DNA from: Parietaria judaica
Taxonomy: Eukaryota; Streptophyta; Magnoliopsida; Rosales; Urticaceae
Reading direction: 5' to 3'
DNA length: 64,000 nt
Assembly: GCA_954871525.1 (NCBI GenBank)
Contig: OX940864.1
Coordinates: forward strand, 27,832,001 to 27,896,000
This document shows, one piece after another, positions 33,991 through 45,838 of the stretch. The notes below the pieces were generated by a model. It saw only the letters and a program-made list of their open reading frames with translations, searched no databases and was not told where the DNA came from. The first letter of the stretch is position 1; the number at the start of each line of letters is the position of its first letter. The position numbers were made by a program, and so were the translations under genes.

Positions 33991-35160
33991 CCCCTCGAGA
34001 GAGTATAAAAATTTGAGCGTACCAAAATTAGAGATCTGATTTGTCTTTGGGGACCAAGTAATCTTCCTAGATGCTCGTGTGGCTTAACCCGTCGCCGTCG
34101 CCGATTTCATCGAATTTGAATACCGGTACTTACTTATATTGTTTACCTCAACAAAGCTTTACCTTATGTACATTATTTACTTCGTGACCTTAACATCAAT
34201 TCTTTGAATTTTTTATTTATGCAGACGATGTAAAAGTATTGTCACCATCAGTTTTGTATATCTCACACTCGATCCTAAACACCCCGAACCATTCTGTCCT
34301 CCAAAAATATGTTGCCCTTTACTTTCCAGCTCGACCTTAGTATTAGCATTTATTATATAAAGAAAATATTAATTAATGAATCTGTCCCCTTAACTCTCAA
34401 TAACGACGAATACCGGGGGAATGAAATCAAAATTATATACGACAAAAGTTTTTTGGCGTATTTAACTTTTCTTTCGCCCCGTGATTCTCTTTATTGCGAG
34501 AGACGTTGAACAATTCAAAATTACGTTGTTTTGTCTGTAGCGGTATATACTATATGCTATTATTAAAGGTCGGGCAGGTCGGTAGAATGTACCGTATTTT
34601 TGGGCAGCACGATGGCTCCGGTATTTTGCAGTGAAGTCGAGTATTTGACATCTCGGATGAAGACACTATTAATTATTTTTCTGTTTTGTATTGTAACCAA
34701 AGTATTCATTATTTTATTTTCATGTATTGTAAGCGGCGGTATTAATGTATTGACATCTTGGATGAAGACATCAACATTATATGCGACTGTTTTCGTATTA
34801 AAGTGAAATTTCAACTCAGATCCGTTATTGGATGGACAACAAAATAGTTAGATATAGCGGTACTTACCAATGACGTCTAGCAGTATGTAACAAGACGAAT
34901 AGAATCTTGCTTTTGTAAGATTGATATATATTCCGCTTTCAAAGATGTTTCTAGCAATACGTACCGCTTACGTAAAACGTGTAGCGGTACGTAAAACATC
35001 TAGCAGTACGTACCGCATGTAAAAAATATATATTGATATTAAGTTAGATATAATTGTACGTACCACTTACGTAAAACGTCTAGCGGTATGTACTAAGACG
35101 ATGTAATAAATTTAAACGTACATGTCCCTCTGCTTATAAATAATAAATTACAGACGCAGC

Positions 35161-37357
35161 TCATACTTCCGTCACTCTCCTTGCTTGGTATTCTTTTCCT
35201 CTTATTTCCTCCTCTTTTTTTTTTTTGTTCCTAGGCGGTTCAATCTTCGAAAAATTAGCAGTAACAGAAGCAGGTATCTTCCAATCGTCATTAAGCGTGA
35301 TAAGATTAATGGGCGAAGAATATGAAAGCCACCAGTTGTTGAAACTGTAGAAAGCATGACAGAAATCGTGAATGTTTTTCCCTGCATTGGTGATTGCAAT
35401 GATGGCATGCGCACATGGGTACCCATCGAAGTTAAATTTGTTGCACGAGCATGTCTTGCCTACAAGATCTACCACCTTAACCTCTCCGCTACTCCTCACT
35501 TCCCACGTTTGTTCGAAACCTTTAGTGGCCAGCATTTTCTCAGATGCTTTCATGTTCTCTTGAAGCTTATGCTCTATGTTCGGAGTGACTAAAGAGGATG
35601 ATCGGTTAGCACATTCTGTACTATGTTCATGATATTTTTTTATCCTTGCAGCTACCATCTTCAAACACTCATGTAAAAGGGTAAGAATAGGATATTCTCC
35701 AGCTATCTCCATAAAATCATGCATGTATTTATCACCGTTTGAAGTTATTATGTCATACCTTTTCTGTAAGTAGTAAGCCCTCGACCATCGATCTTTGCTC
35801 TCAAGATTTTCATCTGGATAATTCGCAGCTAAAGGATACCTTTGTTGGAACTCGCCCCAATTTATATCGAATTAAGCCCTAGTATATACCGTCGCCAATT
35901 CCCAAAACTTATTGACTAATCTCTTTGCTTTAAACTTGCCTTGCCAGTGTAGTTGGATTAGATAAGGACAGAATCCATGAGTTGCCAACTGATACACCTT
36001 TCTGCACGCATTCTTGATGGGTCCGCAATTATCCGTTACGATGACCAACTCACTTATTACCGGAATCGCTGCTTTCAGATCTTCTAAAAATTGTTCCCGC
36101 GATTCGATCCGCTCCGAAAATAAAATACCAAAAGCGAGTGGAAAAACTTTGTTATTGCTATCAGTAGCGCTTGCCACGAGTAAGTTACTTTAGTACTCGT
36201 CACTCATGTGATGTGTGGCGATCGAAATAACCTTCCTCATACTTTTGAATCCTTGAATCGACGCGTATAATGCCACAAAACAATACTCAAAAGCCCCTTC
36301 TAGGTTACATTTAACTGAGGTCAAGGAACCCAGGTTTTGATTTTCAACCATAAAAAAAAAAAAAAAACGTCGGTAACAACGTGAAATTCTGGCCAGGGGT
36401 ACCTCTAATCTTGTATTCGGCAAGTCTCTTACCACTCGTAGCCATCCAGTAACTTATTTTGTAACCCTTATATTCCATATGCCTCCGGATCTCATTCGGG
36501 TCCGGTATTTCCATATTTTGGTCACTGTATCTGCTAATGATCTCATCGCAAACGAACGATGAAGTGGCCCGGCGTAACCTTGTCGTGCGTCTGCGGAACA
36601 AGTGTGGACGTTGTGATATGTACGTATTCTAAACGTCCCCTCTGTCCCCAGCGCTGCACGTAAACTCCAACCGCATGTCTCATCTGAGCATTTGACTACG
36701 TATAATTTCTTGTCCGACTTTATCAACTTCACTCCGAAGCATCCTGCAGCACCCTCGGACACAACACTTCTCAACTCAGCTTTTGTTGCAAACTCTTGAC
36801 CAATTATAAGATCCACACCATCGGGAAAACTATGCATCGGTCCTTCTTCCCCCAACTCAAACCGATAGGAAAAGTAGAGGATCCCGCAAAGTTATTAGAA
36901 CACCCTCTCAATGGCGATAGTATCACACCTTCTGCATCTGGGGACGAAATAGCATCCGGTACGTCGACATGCCGCACCCGGTACTCTTCTTGCACAAATG
37001 TTGTTTGTTCAGTACCTACTTCAGGAGATACCTTTTTCACTAGCTCGATGTACAGCTGTTTAAAACTTGATGGTCTATCTGGTGTCTGAATATATGATTC
37101 GAAGTCAGGTTCATAGCAATGGCTATTGGCTGAGTACTGTGATCAACTTAATAATAAGTTACCTTCAAACTAAATTGTCGGACAATATCAAACTTGTTAT
37201 ATAAAAACTCCTTCAAATCAGAAATGTTGTTCAAAGCAGACTTTGAAACGGTAAAAACATTTGCAGTATCACTTATTCCTTCCCACAACCACTTGTAACA
37301 ATCTCTATTGAAAATCCACTTTCCGCCAACACTGAAAATCAAATGGTAATAATCCAT
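35161..37357 (-). pseudogene. mudrA-like MULE transposase, broken
   Basis: Would excise and insert the element. Sense order: start MDYYHLIFSVGGKW at 37357, an N-terminal domain ending near 37157 at a GT donor; a linker exon (37089-36820; DFESYIQTPDRP); the MuDR DNA-binding domain (36855-36540: VDLIIGQEFATKAEL, then Cys/His residues in KCSDETCGW and HVHTC-like spacing); the core (36435-35872: YCFVALYASIQGFKSMRKV, LLVASATDSNNKVFPLAFGI, VIVTDNCGPIKNACRKVY); and a C-terminal SWIM zinc finger (35724-35161: CSCNKFNFDGYPCAHAI). The position where family members have VDGTHL reads IATHHM, so the first catalytic Asp is replaced. There is also an in-frame stop at the codon after DEY (36190), a frameshift near 36860 and an A/T homopolymer frame break at 36352-36366. 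Confidence 0.88.
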
Positions 37358-38086
37358 CCTGCAAACGAAAAATACTTCAATCTTAAATTAAACCGCTATA
37401 GGCTTATATGATACAACTATATCATAGCATACGGTAGCGGTATGTTTGCAACTTAGTTTATACTTAAGAATTCATAGAGTACGACCTAAATTCGGCATGC
37501 AGATATCGGTACCGCTACATAATATATTAATATTGCTATAACTTTATCCATAAATTGAAAACAACAATAAAATTTACTTGATTACACCAGATAACCTTAG
37601 TTTATAGTTTATACTCAAGGATTCATAGAGTACCTTTGTTTATAGTTTCTAATTAAGGATTCACAGTGTAAGATATACCGGCCTGCATGCCGGTACCGTT
37701 ACATAAGATATTCATACCGATATATGTTATCCAGAAATTGAAAACAGTATTACGATTACTTTATTAAATTGGGCTAACCTTCGAATGAGTCAATTCTTGA
37801 TATATAATTGAGCTGAAAGATTCGCTAATCGTTGGCTGTGTAACGCAGAAGATGAAGAGAAGGAATACGGTGAATCGGCGAAGAAACAATGGGAGCTTAG
37901 GGTTTCTCGACAATTGGGGAGTCGAAGAAGAAGACAAATAACAGAAGAGAGAGAAACATGACGGGAAAGAAATAATATTAAAATGGAAGAGAGAAAAATA
38001 ATAATAAAATAAGAGGAGAGAGAAAATCGAGCCCAACGAACTGCAAAGGGCCCTACATCATTTAATGAAGGGTATGAACCAAACAT

Positions 38087-38151
38087 GTGAATAGTACCGA
38101 GGGTATAAACCTCTACCAAATCCCAAATAAGGTCATTGTTGCAATTTGCCC
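38087..38151 (-). repeat. Right TIR of the MULE
   Basis: The reverse complement begins GGGCAAATTGCAACAATGAC and parallels the left end at 24637. Followed by the TSD TAATATGTG. Confidence 0.7.
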
Positions 38152-38160
38152 TAATATGTG

Positions 38161-41120
38161 AGCCAAAAAAAAAATGTGACGAAAATACTCAATTGGTAAC
38201 ATTAATTTCATTTTAATATGCTGAGTTCAAATTTTTGCACGAAAATACTAGACTTGAACTTGCACTCTAATACGTAGGTGCGAGATTATGTGATGATTTT
38301 GAAAATGTCTGAAAGGTGTTTGAATGTCTACATATAATAATAGTTTGATCTCTTGGACTTACACATTTGATTACGAGGTCTGCTCAACCCAAATATACCA
38401 CAAAGGCTATTACGGATGTTTGAATCTTTTCATGGTACTACACTTTCGTGAAATAAGGATTATTACTATACAAAAGTTGGACTCACATACTAAAGTGCAA
38501 CAAACAATACAAGCCGAATATTTTGCCTAAAACTTTTATACATATATATACATGTTAGGATTAAAATAACATCGCGTATTACAGAAAAACACGTCAACAA
38601 TCTGCTTATGGATAAAAATATTGTGGGGATCATTAGTTCTCGTTAAGAATTATCTCGATATCTCTCGTTAAGCAAATTATTTGCCGAGTTATTGATAGTG
38701 AACAAGTTACTGATCTGAACTTTGAACTAACTTGGGCTTGCATTATTTTTTAATTGACTTGGGCCGTAATTGTTTCTTAAGTAATTGTTCAATCGACTTG
38801 AACCAATAGTCCTTTGCTAAAAATGATGGACGAACGACTTTTCGTTTATTCTTATTTATTTATAAACGAGAAAGTCAAAGAGCAACTCCAATGTTTAACT
38901 TCATAGCACCAAGGTTCAGGTTACCGTTTTGGCCGATAAATCGGTTGCCGTTATCGATGAATATATTGTTTCGTAATGGATTTATCGATGGAAAAGATAT
39001 ACAATCTCACGTTGTCGTTATCGAAACTTATCGACGGATAAATCGATTATTGATGGATTTATCAATGGAAAAGATATAAAATGTTTGTATGCATATTTGT
39101 ACTCCATTGTGCCCAAACACATCAACATAATGTCTTACACCAAATAACATATAAACAAAGTCTCAAACACAAACAAGAAGACAATAATTTTACTTAAAAA
39201 CAAAGTTATTTCCCTCCCCAAACTCATATGGGGTACAATGTGTCCTCACAACGTTTTTATTCACCTTCCTACAAGGACATACTTCAACCAAGTTTTCGAA
39301 TTTCGTGGAGAAAATTATTTATTTTTGACAATTTTATCACAAAATATTTAGTAAAAAGTAGTTGAATTTTCGGTAGATTTTTCATGAAAATTTATTAAAG
39401 AAAAATTGGAAAAAATTTGCGATCACCACAAAAAAACGTTGAATATCGATGGAATATGAGTGGAAAATTGGAAAAACTTCATGCTTTGATAGCTCAACAA
39501 GTGTTACTTAAAATACAATACCTACAGAGAGAATGTGCTCTAATATATAACTTCAAATTTAAATATAAATTATTATTCATTTTCACAATTCCACTCAAAT
39601 TTGTAAATTTGTAAAAATTGCTCAAATTTAAATTATTTCTTACATTTTATTCCATAATTAGTTTCTACGCTGGAAAATATAATTATTATAGTATACTATT
39701 ATAATTAGGCACAATATTATAAATTTTGTATTATTATAATGATAATTATATATCATAAAAATAATTATAATTATCTTAACAAATATTAATATTAATGTAA
39801 ACAATATATAATTTCTAATATATGTGATTAATTTTGTATGACTTTAATTAATAGTTTTATGTGTTATATTAATAATAATTATCTATTTAATAATAATTTT
39901 GTATTATGGGAATTATTTAACTATACAATTAAGTATAATAAGAATTATAAAATCATAAATGTAGGATTAAAAATATAAACTATGAAAATAAATAGAAATA
40001 AAGTATGAATAATAAATAGTGTTACTTCATATTTCAAGTAAAATTATTAAAAACTTTTCATTATTTTAGTTTTTCTATGATGTAACACTAGTCGTTATAC
40101 AACAATGGAGTATTGTTGGAGTCTTGGAGATGCTCTAACAATACACATATATGATATTAATAAATAATAAACTTAAACAACGGGAACAATCAACTTTCAC
40201 ATAATTCGTTTTGATAGATGGACATTTTTCATAAAGATTAAACACACTTTGCGAGACATTGTACGTAGGAAATGCCCGAATCGGAATTTGAGTCCGTTTG
40301 ACTTTCCGGGTCCAACCCGACTACATTAAATAAGTACAGTAATTATGAGGTCGGTAATTAATTATTTATGACCTAATGGGATTAGACCCAGTCACTGGAC
40401 CCAAAAGCCCATTAGATCATTTAACCAACTTGTGGACAATTTAAACCACAGGGAGTTCATAATTTAATATCCAAGCCTCCAGAGCAATAGAAAATTTTCC
40501 CCATCCTCTAGCACAAGAGTGGACGAGTTTTCTCTCCCTATGTTCCCGTCAGTTTGTTGTTCAATCACTGAGAAACACCTAGCTGTCAATCAAGGAGATT
40601 TCCGGTCATAGACACATTCCCGCAGCGACATGGTGGACGAACTAGAGGCTTTACAATTGTGAAGCTACTATTCGAATCACGACCAAAACCCGAGCACGCA
40701 CCCCAAGGAGGATTCGATATTAATTGGTATTGTTAGCTAAAGTACCAAAAGTATGGTAACGTATCGAATCTCCTATCTTAATATTCGATTATATTCTAGA
40801 TCATTATTTCGATGATATCCCGGGTTTTCCGCACCCGAGATTGAGAAAAGTCATCAAAAAATCCATCATTGTATCCATACACGCAAATTAGTTTAAAACA
40901 CTCTTTATTTGGGAAAGTTTCTTTTTGGCTTAAAACCGAATTGGCGGTTTGGCGTTTGGTTAGAGTTGGCCGGGGATTCCATTTTATTCATGAAATTTTC
41001 TTCTCATATTCAAAATGTTCAATTGTTATTTCTGTTGTTTGGCAATTTGAGAGATCTAAACATGCACAAAATTGGGAAAGTTTATTTTCCTTAGAATATA
41101 GAATATTATTTTCCACCTAG
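38161..41120. other. AT-rich intergenic DNA
   Basis: No host gene seen. A hAT-like terminus is at 38910. 39650-40130 is extremely AT-rich. 40230-40870 is less AT-rich and contains GGACCCAAAAGCCCATTAG and, near 40800, a short inverted pair CCCGGGTTTTCCGCACCCGAG; it resembles a retroelement leader or LTR but matches nothing else in the window. 40869-41120 has an open frame of 83 codons without known motif. Confidence 0.45.
38910..39080. repeat. Fragment or MITE related to the hAT at 9896
   Basis: CAAGGTTCAGGTTACCG at 38910, followed by GGCCGATAAATCGGTTGCC, closely follows the reverse complement of the right end of the hAT (CAAGGTTCAACTTACCG, then TTGCCGATAAATCGATTGCC). The rest holds TTATCGATGGA-type repeats. 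I could not define the other end or a TSD. Confidence 0.6.
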
Positions 41121-41125
41121 ATAAC

Positions 41126-44100
41126 TGTTGGAAATCGAGTCTCAAAACCCGAGCATATTATCGTGAAATGTGTTGTCGAACCTGTTGATGTGAATAATCA
41201 CGACCAACTGTCACAAAGTGATAGCACTCTGTTTATGATGAATAGGACGGTGGATCTTAATTATCCGAGATAAAACCCACTTCGGTGAAGAAAGTTACGA
41301 GATGACAATTTGGTAAAGAGTTGATCGATAATAAGGAACTTGTATGTTTGATTGATAACCAAGCGATTACCGAGTGAAAAGCTAGTGTAAAGTGTAGAAC
41401 GAGATGAATGTGTCTTAAGTTACTTCGCAGGCTTTATTTATAGCCTGTATTACAACGTCTCTTTCCTATAATTTAGTAACGGCTAGTAGACTGAGCTGGT
41501 TTTCCTCTTTCTCTTCTTTTGCCACCACGTGTAAAGTCTCGACGACGTGGTACTTGGTCTCTTTCCACGTGGAGGACTCTGGGTTTGGTCAATAAAGGGA
41601 GAAAACGCCTGATATTCTGGGCTGCTTAGTCTTCGGAAAGGCTGCTTGGTCCTCGTGGGCTTGGTCTTCGTGGGCTTGGTCTTCGGGAAGACTTGGCTCT
41701 TGTTGACTTGGCTTCGAAGTGGACTCTTGACAGAGTGACCGCTGGGTTGCTTATTGGGCCTGCTGGTTCGTTGTGAGGCCCAACTTTCTTTAAACCCTAC
41801 GTCGTTTACGTCTTTGGGTGTAGTTTTGTCTTTCGATGTCGTTTTTCGGGGAGGATGAAATCCTGCATCAACAGAACCGTCCGGGTAACATGTAAAAAAT
41901 TATTTTAAAGCGAAAAACTTGTTAACCGTACAACGGATCGAACATCGGATAATAACCATAACAAGATCTAATAAATATTAGGTAATTTAATATTCATAAA
42001 TCATCATTAATAATCTAGTCTATATGAAATAAATAGAAAGCAGTAAATGGTTGTATTTATTGACTCAATGCATAAGGTTGTACCTCAGTTGTAGACTTCC
42101 GGCTCCGCGTTCTGAATTTGGCAGGGCTCCGCCGGTGCTGAGGGAAACACCCGTGATCTTCCACGATATTCTCCTGAATTCCTCGTACCGAAGCGTGGGC
42201 TTCGCCGGCAGGACTCCGTCAAAAAATTTAACTGATGGTTCTTTTTAAGCTTCCGGAGAACAACGTCTCTTAAGTCGAACCAGAAAAAGGATATCACTAG
42301 AAAAATTCGTAGACTCTAAGGGAGAGAGAAAGTTCGAATTTTTCTCTGGGAAAAAGGTGTGTAAAATGTGTAGAATGAGCTCCCTATTTATAGGCTCAAA
42401 CTGTAACCGAATTAAAGAAATTCCCTCCCCTCATTTAGAATTCTATGTATTAAATATAATTAATTATTAAATCTTATCTTAATCCAAGGGATATAATTAA
42501 TTAGTGATTTAATTAAATAAGAAAGACTTGGTAAAATCAAAATCCAATCTTATCCTTTTATTATTGAATTCGAAATATATATATATATAATAAAATTCGA
42601 AAACTAATTATGTAGATCCAACGGTTGAGATAAATCTTAGAACGATCTAATGGATCAAATTAATTCGGGATAAAATCAAATACCCAAAGACTTAGTAAAA
42701 GCCTTAATTCGATTTTATCCACTTCATTACTTTGAAAATTATGTAATCTATATATTATTAATTAATTTCCAATCCGACAGTAAAGATTAAATCTTAAACC
42801 GATCCAACGGATAGAATTAATTACACAAATTTGAAAACCCTAAGCTTGGTCACCAAGATATCAATATCGAATTAGGTTTAGGGTTAAAATAAATTTTCTT
42901 AATCCAACGGTTGATATTAAATCATAACTGATCAAATGGATTAAATTGATTTTAGGGTTTTTTCTCAAATACCAAAATTTTAGGTACTTATACCGCAAAT
43001 ATGAAAAGTCCAAAACCAATTCACGCATGAATCAGTTCCACTATCAAGGCATTCGATTTCACATTTAATATATATATATATATATATATATAATATTTTA
43101 TTTATTAATATAAATCTATTAATTATTAATTAATTATTAATAAAGATATTAATAATTAAATCTAAATAATTAAAGTATATTGATATTTACTGATCTCAAT
43201 ATTACACATTCAAATGTCATGGTGCCACACCATCATTTAAATTCGTGACATGTGATTTAATTTCATAGTTCACCGAAACGATCATAAACTTAGATATTCT
43301 CTAAATCACAAAATGTACGTCGAAACGACTCGGTTTCAAAAGAAAAGTTTCTTAGAATTTAGTTTCCAACAACTTTCATGTTGACAGAAAATCCAAATTC
43401 TACTTTCTTTTGTCAGTTAATTTTGGTTAACAAGATATGGTACTTTTACCACGCTACTGATATAACTATCTGATGTTTGACACAGACTTCAGTTTTATAA
43501 GTCTTGCCAAATGATTAAACATCTCAAAAAATTCCTATCACGTACGTATCATCCGGTATGGAGCTATCCTGGTGACCATGGACCCGTATCACTTAAGCTC
43601 CAACGAAGTGCTAAGATGTTCGTCAAACCTCGGTGTAATTCCACTATAAACCCGAGGCTGCACTCTTTAGTGATATAGTATATATTATTCCCATTATTAC
43701 AGCAGGGTTTCCATTGATACAATCAAAATCGGGTTATTGATATTTCACTTGATGATCCACACATGAGCATGCGTTTTTACCGTTTTGCCTCTCAATGCAT
43801 TTTCCTCCTTGACTCAATCAGTAATATCATGAGTAACCCACTTATGGTTTCGATTCATAAGTTGCGCACGGGTACCTCTCACTTCTCACCACCGAGAACC
43901 AAGGGAATCATCATGACTCTGAAGAGAGCTGTGTGATGCCCATGTCTATGACCAAGCTACTCTTATTGCTGACTATCATGTTCCCAAAATAATAGTGTTG
44001 GGAACAACAATAACAATGTGCTCTTTAACGGTTAAATCAAAGAACAATCAAGCCAACAGCTCGGACTCAAAATCACTCAGGACTTCGATCGAATATTCAT

Positions 44101-44547
44101 TTGATCGTCTACTAGTGACTCAACTCCAAGTTATCAGTGACAGTCTTATATGATAACTTCCGGAGTTTAAGTCAGGTCCAGTCCAGTATGAAGACACTTC
44201 ATACTTAATGCACTTCTACTGAGTGTGACACACACTTTATCCAGAATAGGATTATATCACTTAGTCACATTAATGACCTTATACGATTAATGGGCTCCCA
44301 CCAAGTTAATCAGGTCATAGACATTTTAAGTTCATTTATTATGATTATTAATTCTTCCTTACATTGACTCAGTTGTGATAATAATAACATAATTGCATCA
44401 TTTATGAACTACGGAACAAACATTTTATTTTACTCTACCAGAAACTAGAATAAGATTAACATAATAAGCACCATCTTTTATTCAACGACTTGTCATAATC
44501 TTTTACAAATGGAATAAAACAGCTTGTTTAAGGACACATGTCCAACA
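41126..44547 (-). mobile_element. Long solo LTR, interrupted by a gypsy solo LTR
   Basis: The plus-strand ends TGTTGGA...TCCAACA are perfect inverted repeats, and the flanks carry an exact 5-bp TSD ATAAC (41121-41125 and 44548-44552). In the minus orientation it is homologous to 26434-28925 (start TGTTGGACATGTGTCC, TATA box, GGCGAAGCCCACGCTTCGG at about 42194-42212, end). Removing the 41183-41873 insertion leaves about 2.7 kb. No internal retrotransposon genes, so it is a solo LTR. Confidence 0.9.
41183..41873 (-). mobile_element. Gypsy solo LTR inside the long LTR
   Basis: Plus-strand ends TGTTGATG...CATCAACA, with a perfect TSD GAACC (41178-41182 and 41874-41878). In minus sense it starts TGTTGATGCAGGATTTCATC and ends GTCGTGATTATTCACATCAACA-like, so its termini match the Gypsy B LTRs (51905-52600) while the middle differs. 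Length (691 bp) is close to the Gypsy B LTR (696 bp). It is a related subfamily that lost its internal region by LTR recombination. Confidence 0.9.
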
Positions 44548-44552
44548 ATAAC

Positions 44553-45039
44553 AACTTTATTATCTTAAAATAATAAATGAGACGTAATATAAATAATCTT
44601 CATGGATTATAGAAGTAGAACCATGCCTATCACCACTAATGTTTGTTATCAAACTAATTAATCACTAGTGAGGCCTGATTAGCCACACGCTGAAGATTGA
44701 TTGATTCTTTTGATGAGTTAATCAAGTGCTAATCAAAATAATTAATGCTTACTTTCTCCTTTAATTAACGTCAAGGATGACGCAAGAAAAAGAAAAAAAA
44801 AATCCGTTGGTACTTATCTCTAAACAATAACAAATATTATAGACATTATTAGCTACCATGGATATAAATAAACATGCTTTAAATAGTTTGTGGAGAACAA
44901 AAAATGTTTTTTTTTTTCGAAAGAAAAAAAAAACATATTAAAATGCCTCCAATGAGTGTCAAGGAATTGGGAAGAACATTTATTTTTCTATGATAAAAAG
45001 AAACTTAAAACTGAACAGAAGACAAATAAAAAGCTTGAT

Positions 45040-45088
<49 letters not shown>

Positions 45089-45355
45089 TTTTATCATGTT
45101 AAAGCATGGCATATATTTTATACGCACATTATTTACTATATTATTTATTGGTTAACAATATGTTACAAAATGCCGCTACTTTACAATATTGGTAATGTAT
45201 ATTGTATATTATGTTTGCATTAATCCGAAGAATATTTTATAGAATTTTCTATTACTTATTTCATGCGATTCCATCTTTTTGGAATTGCGTGGCTAAATAT
45301 CATTGGAAGCTCAGTGCTGGAAATAATATGGAGTGGCAATGAGGAGAATTAGGAG
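44553..45355. other. AT-rich intergenic DNA with (AT)n microsatellite
   Basis: No gene. Includes an uninterrupted (AT)n run at about 45045-45088. The open frame across it (44990-45223) encodes a Tyr-Ile run and is an artefact of the repeat. Confidence 0.6.
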
Positions 45356-45364
45356 TAATAAATA

Positions 45365-45829
45365 GGGTTAATGACGGCAAAAATACTCAAAGTTTGGTCA
45401 AAGAACCCCTTGTGTATCTAAAGTTTAAAAGTGGTGACAAAACAAAAAAGTATTCAAAGTATTAGAAGTGGTGACCACTCCATTCTCGTAACGCAGTTAA
45501 CTTACATGTTTACTTTGGCCCACGTGGACAAATGTGGGTTGCTGAAATAGCAAGTTTTTGCCACGTGGAAGAGCCCAATTAGGGGGTTTAATTCATTATT
45601 TTGTTGTAAACGAGGCTTATGTGGGCTCATCCACGTGGAAAAAAATTGCTATGTCAGCAAGCCACATTTGTCCACGTAGCCAAAGTTAACGAGTAAGTTA
45701 ACTGCGTTACGAGAATGAAGTGGTCGACGCCCCAAATGTGACTTTTGGTATTTTTGCCACAACTTTTAGAATTTGGATACATGAGAGGTTCTTTGATCGA
45801 ACTTAAGGTAATTTCGCCGTCATTAACCT
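45365..45829. mobile_element. Small palindromic Mutator-like MITE (465 bp)
   Basis: Arms of about 215 bp are inverted copies: left GGGTTAATGACGGCAAAAA, right (reverse complement) AGGTTAATGACGGCGAAAT. Inside the arms CTCGTAACGCAGTTAACTTA and CACGTGGACAAATGTGG recur in opposite orientation (45493/45690 and 45525/45655 areas). The flanks TAATAAATA (45356-45364) and TAATTAATA (45830-45838) match at 8 of 9, the TSD length of Mutator elements. No coding content. The transcript would fold into a long hairpin. Confidence 0.85.
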
Positions 45830-45838
45830 TAATTAATA

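Larger units (their letters stand above)
31371..35160. other. MULE interior without recognised genes
   Basis: Non-coding, rich in TACCGCTA/TAGCGGTA motifs and in tandem repeats (listed separately). Short frames at 32532-32807, 33580-33834 and 34309-34509 show no known domain. A 105-bp direct repeat marked by GACATCTCGGATGAAGACA / GACATCTTGGATGAAGACA lies near 34648 and 34753. 34850-35090 holds short repeats of CGTAAAACGTCTAGCGGTA. Confidence 0.55.
24637..38151. mobile_element. Mutator-like element carrying a Ulp1-like gene (KI/Kaonashi type)
   Basis: A perfect 9-bp TSD TAATATGTG flanks it (24628-24636 and 38152-38160); 9 bp is typical of Mutator. The ends are diverged inverted repeats of about 65 bp: left GAAAGAATTGGCTAAAAGAC and right (reverse complement) GGGCAAATTGCAACAATGAC, both continuing with CTTAT and later CATACCCTC/TATACCCTC. 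Inside are a minus-strand mudrA-like transposase (35161-37357) and a plus-strand DUF1985/Ulp1-like gene (about 25081-31370), the gene pair known from KI-type MULEs in plants. A 2.5-kb LTR (26434-28925) was inserted later. Long non-coding parts are filled with TACCGCTA/TAGCGGTA motifs and tandem repeats. Both genes are broken. Confidence 0.9.

Noticed and set aside
37764..38119. Minus frames with Phe/Ser-rich peptides near the MULE right end
   Set aside because: They overlap the terminal repeat and are low complexity, without a domain.
44990..45223. Open frame with a Tyr-Ile run
   Set aside because: Created by the (AT)n microsatellite.
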